Assembly: GCA_963974345.1 (NCBI GenBank)
Contig: CAXBBW010000007.1
Span: 122,540-186,539 of the forward strand
Direction: 5' to 3'
Length of the DNA stretch: 64,000 nucleotides
DNA from: RHLJ01 sp963974345
GTDB lineage: Bacteria > Bacteroidota > Rhodothermia > Balneolales > Balneolaceae
Below are positions 46,823-54,453 of the stretch, piece after piece; within the stretch, counting starts at the first letter, position 1; every line of letters starts with the position of its first letter. The notes under the pieces are model-generated. The model did no database searches. It worked only from the letters and a program-made list of their open reading frames with translations, and was not told the DNA's origin. Made by a program: the position numbers and the translations under genes.

Positions 46823-49255
46823 CTATTCACTTTTTAGAGTTTGTGCAGGATTGAGCAACGCAGATTTAATAGCTTGGAAGCTAATTGTAAGTAATGCTAT
46901 GCCTAAAGCGATAATACCGCCAATCAAAAATATCCAGACACTAATGGGTTCCGAATAAGCAAAATTTTCAAGCCATTTCTTCATTGCGAAATAAGCAATC
47001 GGAGTAGCCATTAGAAAGGCAATTAAAACTAATTTTGTAAAGTTTGTAGATAATAGAAACACAATTTGGGATACAGAAGCCCCCAAGACTTTTCTTATTC
47101 CTATTTCCTTTACTCTTTGCTGTATTGTGAAAGAAGCAAGACCAAATAAACCCAGGGCAGCAATTATGATTGCCAGAAAAGCAAAGTATGCAAATACTTC
47201 ACCTAGAGTACGTTCTCCTTCATACTGTTCATTAAAGCTGTCTTCAATTAGAGAATAATCAAAAGGATAATTTGGCATATATGAAGCCCATTGATCTTTA
47301 ATAAAAGCAATAGTTTCGTTTTTATATTCGTCTCTAAATTTTACGGCTATACTGTTATTCCGTCCATTTGAAACCACAAACACAATCGGTGCTATACTTT
47401 GGTGCAATGACTCAAAGTGAAAGTCCTGAACTACTCCTGTAATAAACCCGTTTCTACCACCGTAATTGAATTGTTTACCAATTGATTCATCGGGATTGCT
47501 ATATCCTAAACGATATATTGATGATTCATTTACTATAAAAGCTTCAGTAGAATCGCTAGCAAGATTTATATCAAAAGAACGACCAGCAACTAATTCCAAT
47601 CCAAAAAGATCAAGAAAATTATGACTTACATGGATGTCCGCAATCCGAAAATCAATATTAATTAACTCTCCATTTTTCTCGTACATTCCGCCTTGTGAAT
47701 CTAGCAATCTACCCGATGGAACACGGCTCTGCATCGAAACGTCAATTATGCCAGGTTGTTGAAGTAAACGATTTCGGATATCAACATAATTCGATTCTAT
47801 TTCAGGACTAACACCAACAACAGCTATATTTTCTTTATCAAACCCGAGCTCTTTGGATTGAACATAATCCAGTTGGTTAAATACAATTCCCATGCTGGCA
47901 ATGAGAGTGATTGAAATAGTAAATTGTAATACTACTAATCCTGATCTAAACCATTCGTGAGCACCACCTGCCTTGAATGATCCTTTTAATACAATAGCTG
48001 GCTGGAAGGATGACAAAAATAGTGCAGGATAACTTCCGGCGACCAATCCAATAAAACTAACAACTCCAAGTAAGCCAAGAGTCCATTTATAATCAGTGAA
48101 ATAGTTCAGTACGAGCTCTTTATCAACAAAATCATTGAAATAGGGTAGTAGCACTTCTACAAAAACAACGCCTAGTATCAAGGCTAAAAAGGCGAGCAAA
48201 AAAGACTCTCCCATAAATTGTTTTACTAACGAAGAACGATTAGCTCCCATTACTTTACGTAAACCTACTTCACTAGCTCTTCTGGCTGAACGAGCAGTAG
48301 ATAAATTCATAAAGTTGATACAAGCAATCAACAAAATGAAAATAGCCACAGAAATGTATATGTAGATATACTCGATATTTCCATTTGCTTCTATCTCAGA
48401 ATCTAGATGAGAATGGAGATGAATATCAGTTAATGGCATAAGATGCAACATCATGAAATCTGAAGCATTAACATTTTGACCGTCCTGATTGGGTGGAAAT
48501 AATTTGTCTATTAAAGTTGAAAATTTAGTTTCAAGTTCAGCAGGGTTGCTTTGATCGGAAAGAAGTAAAAAGGTAGAGAAATTATTACTCCCAAAATTTT
48601 GCATCATTGCCTCATAGCCACCATAGAATTGTGTAACTGGTTCCATAGAAGCTAAGAAGTCGAATTTGAAATGAGAGTTTTCAGGAACGTCCTCAATTAC
48701 TGCATTCACCTGAAATACGGTTTCTACCCCTTGATAAGAGAAATCAAGCGACTTTCCGATTGGATTTTCTTCTCCAAAATAGACTTTTGCCATACTTTTG
48801 GTAAGTACAATGCCATCTGGTGATTCGAGTGCGGAGGTTAAATCCCCACTAATCTTTGTCCATGAAAATACTTCAAACACTTCAGGGTCAGCAAAAAAGA
48901 AACGGTCTTGAATTAAATGTTTATCTCCATTACTTATCAGCGGAGATAAATCGAATAACCGAACGGCATTTTTTACATCATCAGGAAATTCCTCTTTAAT
49001 AAGTTCTGCAAATGGAGGTGCTACATGCCCTAGATGAAGACTTGTTTCTCCATCTGGGTTTAGCCATTCTCTCGAAACTCGATAAATGTTATCGGATTTT
49101 TCGTGGTATTTATCGTAGCTAAGTTCATCAGTTATAAAAAGAAGAATAAGCACGAAAGCGGTTATGCCCAATGCTAAGCCAAAAATATTTATAAACGAAT
49201 AACCAGGACTTTTAATCAGGTTTCTAATCGCGATTTTGAAATAATTTTTAAGCAT
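46823..49255 (-). CDS. Double-length FtsX/MacB-type ABC permease, copy 1, next to ATPase and adaptor
   Basis: 810 aa from MLKNYFKIAIRNLIKSP to NPAQTLKSE. It lies 15 bp after its ATPase gene, and together with the HlyD-type adaptor forms a complete adaptor-ATPase-permease set like MacAB. Its domain plan is helix, periplasmic domain 1, FtsX core 1 (SARRASEVGLRKVMGANRS), helix, periplasmic domain 2 and FtsX core 2 (QQRVKEIGIRKVLGASVSQ). Unlike MacB the ATPase is a separate protein and the permease is doubled. Substrate unknown; peptides, lipids or antibiotics are possible from the family. Confidence 0.9.
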   Translation of the reverse strand: MLKNYFKIAIRNLIKSPGYSFINIFGLALGITAFVLILLFITDELSYDKYHEKSDNIYRVSREWLNPDGETSLHLGHVAPPFAELIKEEFPDDVKNAVRLFDLSPLISNGDKHLIQDRFFFADPEVFEVFSWTKISGDLTSALESPDGIVLTKSMAKVYFGEENPIGKSLDFSYQGVETVFQVNAVIEDVPENSHFKFDFLASMEPVTQFYGGYEAMMQNFGSNNFSTFLLLSDQSNPAELETKFSTLIDKLFPPNQDGQNVNASDFMMLHLMPLTDIHLHSHLDSEIEANGNIEYIYIYISVAIFILLIACINFMNLSTARSARRASEVGLRKVMGANRSSLVKQFMGESFLLAFLALILGVVFVEVLLPYFNDFVDKELVLNYFTDYKWTLGLLGVVSFIGLVAGSYPALFLSSFQPAIVLKGSFKAGGAHEWFRSGLVVLQFTISITLIASMGIVFNQLDYVQSKELGFDKENIAVVGVSPEIESNYVDIRNRLLQQPGIIDVSMQSRVPSGRLLDSQGGMYEKNGELINIDFRIADIHVSHNFLDLFGLELVAGRSFDINLASDSTEAFIVNESSIYRLGYSNPDESIGKQFNYGGRNGFITGVVQDFHFESLHQSIAPIVFVVSNGRNNSIAVKFRDEYKNETIAFIKDQWASYMPNYPFDYSLIEDSFNEQYEGERTLGEVFAYFAFLAIIIAALGLFGLASFTIQQRVKEIGIRKVLGASVSQIVFLLSTNFTKLVLIAFLMATPIAYFAMKKWLENFAYSEPISVWIFLIGGIIALGIALLTISFQAIKSALLNPAQTLKSE

Positions 49256-49270
49256 AGTTTTAGTGTTAAA

Positions 49271-49960
49271 TTATACGTGGAATCCTTCTTTCATGTTTTC
49301 AGTAACAACATGGCCATCAAATAGATGGATTACACGTGTAGCGAAATCTGCATCGTGCGGGGAGTGAGTTACCATGATGATTGTAGTTCCAGCTTCGTTA
49401 AGCTCTTCAAGAAGCTTCATTACTTCATTACCATGATCAGAATCAAGATTACCAGTGGGCTCATCGGCAAGTATTAATTTTGCGTTTGCAACTACAGCAC
49501 GCGCAATTGCAACACGTTGTTGCTGACCACCTGAAAGTTGTTGAGGGAAATGATTACGGCGATGCATCATAGCCATTCTTTCGAGGGCGGCTTCAGCTTT
49601 TTCTTTACGCTCAGCTGCATCCATGCCTAAATAGAGGAGAGGAAGTTCAACGTTTTCGAAAACTGTAAGCTCATCAATAAGGTTAAAGCTTTGGAATACG
49701 AACCCAATATTTCCTTTTCTAAGTTGAGCTCTTTCGCGTTCGCTGTAAGAAGATACTTCATGTCCCAAAAAGTTGTACTCACCTTCGCTAGGATTATCAA
49801 GAAGCCCCATAATATTAAGAAGTGTTGACTTCCCACATCCTGATGGTCCCATGATGGCAACAAATTCGCCTTCTTTAATTTCAATATTCACATTATTCAA
49901 TGCGGTCGTTTCCACATCTTCAGTGATATACATTTTTCGTAAGTTTTTTGCTTGTATCAT
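49271..49960 (-). CDS. ABC transporter ATPase, LolD/MacB type
   Basis: 229 aa with a textbook set of motifs: Walker A GPSGCGKSTLLN, Q-loop FVFQSFNL, signature LSGGQQQRVAIARA, Walker B LILADEPTGNLDSD and H-loop VTHSPHD. It should form the cytoplasmic motor for the adjacent permease and possibly for several of the other eight, since the array has only two ATPase genes. It is the second gene of the unit starting at 51290, 73 bp after the adaptor. Confidence 0.94.
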   Translation of the reverse strand: MIQAKNLRKMYITEDVETTALNNVNIEIKEGEFVAIMGPSGCGKSTLLNIMGLLDNPSEGEYNFLGHEVSSYSERERAQLRKGNIGFVFQSFNLIDELTVFENVELPLLYLGMDAAERKEKAEAALERMAMMHRRNHFPQQLSGGQQQRVAIARAVVANAKLILADEPTGNLDSDHGNEVMKLLEELNEAGTTIIMVTHSPHDADFATRVIHLFDGHVVTENMKEGFHV

Positions 49961-50033
49961 TTTTGTGATGGTTTATTTGATGTCGATTTAAATTTTGTTT
50001 GTAAATAGTTGAGCCTTACTAAAAGCTAAATAG

Positions 50034-51290
50034 CTACTCCAACTCCAATACTTCATTATCCCCAAAAGTGTCATAGCTAGAGATGATAACTTTATCACCA
50101 GGTTCTAATCCTTCAATTACTTCGAAAAATTCTGGATTTTGTTGCCCTAAACGAATATTTGTTCTAACAGCTCTGCTTTCGTCCTCATTAAGCTTATAAA
50201 CCCAACTCCCCCCAGTGGTTTGGAAAAATCCGCCTCTTTCAAGAAGCAATGCAGTAGATGCATCTCCTAGTTCAAGGCGGATTCGAACTCTTTGGCCTCT
50301 TCGAACTCCCGTTGGCGCGTCACCAACAAATTCCATATCAACCTGAAATTGACCGTTGCTGATTACGGGGTAAACTTTAGTAATTTCAAGTTCATAATCT
50401 TCTCCAGCAAAAGGGAAAGTCCCTTTTAAACCAGTTGTGATTCTAGAAAGATGGAATTCATCTACTCCAACTCTGACTTTAAAATTATCTAGCATATCAA
50501 CCTGCCCAACTCGTTCACCTTGTGAAATAGATTGTCCTGGTTGCATTTCAATAGTAGTAAGTTGTCCTTCCAAAGGCGCAGTAATAATCAAGTTGTCAAG
50601 AATACCTTGAACTGCGTTTAAACTTCGGTACATTCTTCTTTCAGAATCATCGAGCTGAGCGAGCTGATTGATAGTCTGAATAGAATCTTTTACAAAAGAC
50701 TCATACGTAAGCCCATATCTCTTTTTTTCGTATAGATAATTTTCAGCTACTGCTTCAAAATCTTGTTTAGAAATTAAATTTTGTTCATACAAACTTTTCG
50801 ATCGATCGTACTGCGGTTCTAGTAAATCTAGTTGATACTGTGCATTTGCAAGCTGTTCCTTAATTCGTAGGCTATTTTGCTCAAGATTTAAGCGAGAATT
50901 TCTAACATTATTAATTTGATCATATAAACTTGCTTCTTGATTCAATACTGAAAGTTGAAGATTAGAGTTTGTTAGTACCAGAATAGTGTCACCAGGAGTT
51001 ACCATTGTACCCGATTCTAGTTCTACTTTTTTAACAACTCCACCTTCAATGGCATCTAAGAAAATAGTGTTAATAGGTTGGATATTACCAGTAACCTGAA
51101 TGAATTCTTGAAATGAATCTTCACTTACGGTAGCTATTGTAAGTTTCTCTCTTTCTACATTTAAGGTTGATCTAAAATCGGCTATAAAAAAACTATACCC
51201 AAAGAATCCAACAACAATCAATCCTCCAACCAATCCAATAATCCGATTTGTAGTCCAAGTTTTCTTCTTAATCTTTCTGTCCATTCCCAT
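50034..51290 (-). CDS. HlyD/MacA-type periplasmic adaptor (membrane fusion protein)
   Basis: 418 aa. An N-terminal anchor helix (IIGLVGGLIVVGFFGYSFF) is followed by a barrel-sandwich lipoyl domain (GGVVKKVELESGTMVTPGDTIL), a long coiled-coil hairpin (about residues 120-230, LYDQINNVRNSRLNLEQ onward), the lipoyl second half (APLEGQLTTIEMQPGQSISQG) and beta-barrel and membrane-proximal domains. Such adaptors link an inner-membrane transporter to an outer-membrane channel, but no TolC-like gene is present in the window. It is the first gene behind P1 and divergent from the response regulator. Confidence 0.9.
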   Translation of the reverse strand: MGMDRKIKKKTWTTNRIIGLVGGLIVVGFFGYSFFIADFRSTLNVEREKLTIATVSEDSFQEFIQVTGNIQPINTIFLDAIEGGVVKKVELESGTMVTPGDTILVLTNSNLQLSVLNQEASLYDQINNVRNSRLNLEQNSLRIKEQLANAQYQLDLLEPQYDRSKSLYEQNLISKQDFEAVAENYLYEKKRYGLTYESFVKDSIQTINQLAQLDDSERRMYRSLNAVQGILDNLIITAPLEGQLTTIEMQPGQSISQGERVGQVDMLDNFKVRVGVDEFHLSRITTGLKGTFPFAGEDYELEITKVYPVISNGQFQVDMEFVGDAPTGVRRGQRVRIRLELGDASTALLLERGGFFQTTGGSWVYKLNEDESRAVRTNIRLGQQNPEFFEVIEGLEPGDKVIISSYDTFGDNEVLELE

Positions 51291-51348
51291 ATATGTGCAC
51301 GAAAATTTTTAATTCAAATTTGTAGATAGTCTATTTGTTATTTGATAA

Positions 51349-51366
51349 GTCAATTATTGTGCCAAA
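51349..51366 (-). promoter_or_regulatory. -24/-12 (sigma-54-type) promoter P1
   Basis: On the minus strand TTGGCACAATAATTGAC has the best -24 box of the set (TTGGCAC) and TTGA at -12. Predicted start is near 51339, about 49 nt before the adaptor ATG. Confidence 0.75.
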
Positions 51367-51417
51367 CCTTTAAAATTATTCCATAAGCTATTTATTGATA
51401 CTTTTGTAGCAAATGAC

Positions 51418-51454
51418 TGTACATTTTGATACACTTAGTGTACGATATCGAACA
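51418..51454. promoter_or_regulatory. Tandem 16-bp palindromes shared by P1 and the response-regulator promoter
   Basis: Site A is TGTACA-TTTT-GATACA (51418-51433). Site B is TGTACG-ATAT-CGAACA (51439-51454). The spacer is CTTAG. They lie between two divergent -24/-12 elements: 53 bp from P1's -24 box and 63 bp from the plus-strand one. Confidence 0.78.
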
Positions 51455-51516
51455 GTTGTTTTTAAAAGGGTTTCATTCGTTAGTCATCTAACTACATTTT
51501 AATCTTAAAATAAACT

Positions 51517-51533
51517 TGGGTACGGTATTTGTG
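51517..51533 (+). promoter_or_regulatory. Candidate -24/-12 promoter P5 of the response-regulator operon
   Basis: Plus-strand TGGGTACGGTATTTGTG matches P3/P4 at 11 of 17 positions, including GGTACG at -24 and TTG at -12. Predicted start is near 51543, 34 nt before the ATG at 51577. Confidence 0.55.
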
Positions 51534-51576
51534 TTAAGACCTTCAATAAAAACTTTAGTTACTAACGATTTATTTG

Positions 51577-52953
51577 ATGGATGTAAAACAGGGCAGAGTA
51601 CTTGTAGTTGATGATGATGGTGATGTTCTACAAGCAGCAAGATTATTTTTAAAGCAACATGTAGCACGTGTTGAAACTGAGAAAGACCCAAAGTCTATTC
51701 CAACATTGCTTAGAAACAATAGTTACGACATGATTCTGTTGGATATGAACTTTACGGATGATGTGAGTAGTGGGGAAGAAGGGTTTTATTGGTTAGATAA
51801 AATTTTAGAAATTGATCCTTCAATCGCCGTAATACTAATCACTGCGTATGGAGATGTAGATAAAGCAGTTCGTGCAGTTAAAAATGGAGCTACAGATTTT
51901 GTACTTAAGCCTTGGCAAAATGAAAAACTTCTAGCAACAGTTTCATCGGCATTTAAATTGACAACCAGCCTTCGTCAAGTAGTAGCCTTAAAACAACAGC
52001 AAAAGCAACTAAGCAGTGATATTGATCATCATTATAGAGAAATCATAGGAAGAAGTTCTGCAATGATGGAAGTATTTCAAACCATAGAAAAAGTAGCAGC
52101 TACTGATGCTAATGTACTTATTCTTGGGGAAAATGGAACTGGAAAAGAGATGATTGCTCGAGCCTTACATCGGCGCTCAAACCGGAAAGAGAATGTATTC
52201 ATAAATGTAGATATGGGAGCGATTACTGAAAACCTATTTGAAAGTGAATTATTCGGATATGTAAAAGGGGCATTTACTGATGCTAAAGAGGATAGAGCTG
52301 GTCGTTTTGAAGTAGCAAATGGAGGGACACTTTTTTTAGATGAAATAGGTAATCTTCCACTCCAGCTTCAATCAAAATTATTAACCGTTTTACAAAGTAG
52401 AAAAGTAAATCGAGTTGGTTCGGTTACATCAAAACCTATTAATATCAGGTTGGTTTGTGCGACCAATCAATCACTAAAAGAAATGGTTTCTAACGGAGGA
52501 TTTAGACAAGATTTATTATTTAGAATCAATACAATTGAAATACATCTTCCTCCGCTTCGCGACCGGAAAGAAGACATTGAATTACTAGCTAATCATTTTA
52601 TAAAATTATATTCAAGTAAATATAAAAAACTTACTAAGGGCATAGAAAAATTAGCCTTAGAGAAATTGAACTCTTACAATTGGCCAGGAAATGTTCGAGA
52701 ACTTCAACATTCAGTTGAAAGAGCGGTTATAATGGCAGAGTCAGAAATTCTTTCTCCGAATGACTTTTTACTTACCAATAATGAAGAGGCGAAAGAACAA
52801 GTTCAAATTGAGGATTATAACCTCGAAGAAGTTGAGAAAATGGTACTTCGAAAAGCACTTCGTAAACACGAAGGCAATATCTCTATAGCTGCAGAAGAGT
52901 TAGGATTAACACGGGCATCTCTATATCGAAGATTGGATAAATATGGACTCTAA
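51577..52953 (+). CDS. NtrC-family sigma-54-dependent response regulator
   Basis: 458 aa from the ATG at 51577; a TTG one codon earlier is less likely. The receiver domain spans residues about 8-125 with phosphorylation site Asp56 (ILLDMNF) and the conserved Lys in FVLKPWQ. The AAA+ domain has Walker A GENGTGKE near 182, ESELFGYVKGAFTDA with a GAFTDA loop near 231-236 instead of GAFTGA, Walker B GGTLFLDEIGNLP and an R-finger region in FRQDLLFRIN. The C-terminal Fis-type helix-turn-helix is GNISIAAEELGLTRASLYRR. It is the obvious candidate to bind the palindromes at P1-P4. It is cotranscribed with the kinase 15 bp downstream. Confidence 0.95.
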   Translation: MDVKQGRVLVVDDDGDVLQAARLFLKQHVARVETEKDPKSIPTLLRNNSYDMILLDMNFTDDVSSGEEGFYWLDKILEIDPSIAVILITAYGDVDKAVRAVKNGATDFVLKPWQNEKLLATVSSAFKLTTSLRQVVALKQQQKQLSSDIDHHYREIIGRSSAMMEVFQTIEKVAATDANVLILGENGTGKEMIARALHRRSNRKENVFINVDMGAITENLFESELFGYVKGAFTDAKEDRAGRFEVANGGTLFLDEIGNLPLQLQSKLLTVLQSRKVNRVGSVTSKPINIRLVCATNQSLKEMVSNGGFRQDLLFRINTIEIHLPPLRDRKEDIELLANHFIKLYSSKYKKLTKGIEKLALEKLNSYNWPGNVRELQHSVERAVIMAESEILSPNDFLLTNNEEAKEQVQIEDYNLEEVEKMVLRKALRKHEGNISIAAEELGLTRASLYRRLDKYGL

Positions 52954-52968
52954 AACTCCCGTTAAAAT

Positions 52969-54336
52969 ATGATTATTCGTTTTAGGATTGGAGTGATTTC
53001 AAGGGTAGTACTATTATTTGGGATGGTAGTGCTACTTCAGTATATGATTACGAATACGCAGTACTTCGTAAGTAGCATATTAATGGGGGTTCTACTTTTA
53101 GTTCAAATCATAAATCTTATCCGATATGTTGAAACAACCAATAAGCAACTGCAACGTTTTTTTGAAGCCATTAGCTATAACGATTTCTCACAAACTTTCT
53201 CAAATAGAGGGAAAAATAAGTCTTTTTCATCATTAAACGATGCTTTTAATGAGATTATAGAGAAATTTAAAAACGAACGTTCAAAAGGGGAGGAGAGCTT
53301 TCGCTATTTACAAACTGTAGTACAACATGTTGGAATTGGATTATTCTCATATAAACAAACTGGTGAAATTGAACTTTTTAATACCGCAGCAAAAAGATTA
53401 TTAGAAGTTTCAGTTTTACGAAATATAGAGCAACTAAAAGAAGTAAGTAAGCCACTTTTTGAAACAGTAAATGGAATGAAGAGCGGCGCCCGTACACTCT
53501 TAAACTGTACTATTGGTTCAGAAAGTCTACAACTTGCAATTTATGCCACCGAGTTTAGAATGAAGGGAGACAATTACAAGCTTATATCTCTTCAAAATAT
53601 TTCTATAGAGTTAGATGAAAAAGAAATGGATGCATGGCAAAACCTTACTCAGGTATTAGCTCATGAAATCATGAATTCTATAACTCCAATTGCTTCACTT
53701 TCAGACACGGTAAACTCAATGTTGATGGGAGATGTTTTTGGATCTGAATCTCCACAACCTATTCCTCCAGAGACTCTTCAAGATGTAAAAGATGCACTTG
53801 GAACTATTAACAAAAGAAGTTTAGGTTTGATGCGGTTCGTTAATTCATATCGAAATATCACTCAAATCCCAACTCCGATTTTCGAGGTACTTCCAGTTAA
53901 AGAAGTTTTAGAGCGTGTAAGAAACCTGATGAAAGGAGAGGCATCACGAAGAAGAGTAGATGTAATTGTTGATGTAGAACCAGAAACTCTGGAAATAACA
54001 GCCGACTCTCAATTAATTGACCAAGCACTAATCAACATTGTAAAAAATGCATTTAAAGCATTATCGGAAACTTCAAACCCGAAAATTGTGCTTCGTGGTA
54101 AAATAGACGACTCGGGGCATACTTCAATTGAGATTGAGGACAACGGTCCGGGTATTAAAGATGCTGTAAAAGAGAAAATCTTTGTTCCTTTTTATACAAC
54201 AAGTAAATCCAATACAGAAAATGGAGGTTCAGGTATTGGATTGAGTTTGTCCCGTCAAATAATGAGAATGCATAGCGGTACATTGGGTGTTACAAGGAGC
54301 AAAAAAGGCTGTACTGTTTTTTCATTACGGTTTTAA
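52969..54336 (+). CDS. Membrane sensor histidine kinase, partner of the NtrC-type regulator
   Basis: 455 aa. Two N-terminal membrane helices (residues about 7-25 and 30-47) are joined by a very short loop, so there is almost no periplasmic sensor. A HAMP-like segment and a PAS-like domain (VVQHVGIGLFSYKQTGEIELFN) follow. The dimerisation and phosphoacceptor helix is VLAHEIMNSITPIASL, with the phosphorylated residue His232. The ATP-binding domain shows the N box NIVKNAFKAL, DNGPGIKD and GGSGIGLSLSRQIM. It probably senses a signal inside the membrane or from a partner, perhaps one of the permeases. The gene order regulator-kinase is the operon's. Confidence 0.93.
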   Translation: MIIRFRIGVISRVVLLFGMVVLLQYMITNTQYFVSSILMGVLLLVQIINLIRYVETTNKQLQRFFEAISYNDFSQTFSNRGKNKSFSSLNDAFNEIIEKFKNERSKGEESFRYLQTVVQHVGIGLFSYKQTGEIELFNTAAKRLLEVSVLRNIEQLKEVSKPLFETVNGMKSGARTLLNCTIGSESLQLAIYATEFRMKGDNYKLISLQNISIELDEKEMDAWQNLTQVLAHEIMNSITPIASLSDTVNSMLMGDVFGSESPQPIPPETLQDVKDALGTINKRSLGLMRFVNSYRNITQIPTPIFEVLPVKEVLERVRNLMKGEASRRRVDVIVDVEPETLEITADSQLIDQALINIVKNAFKALSETSNPKIVLRGKIDDSGHTSIEIEDNGPGIKDAVKEKIFVPFYTTSKSNTENGGSGIGLSLSRQIMRMHSGTLGVTRSKKGCTVFSLRF

Positions 54337-54453
54337 AAAATCTACTATTAAGTGTAAAAAAGAGTATATGAGAGCAACAAAGCTATTCTCTTTCCGTAGT
54401 TTTTTTCAATTCGGTTTTTAAATTATCAAAAAAGAGGTTGGGAATTCCGATTA

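Noticed and set aside
26318..49255. Possibility that the repeated 2.4-kb units are transposable elements
   Set aside because: Each unit is a full permease gene with family motifs; there are no terminal inverted repeats, target duplications or transposase genes. Gene duplication explains the pattern.
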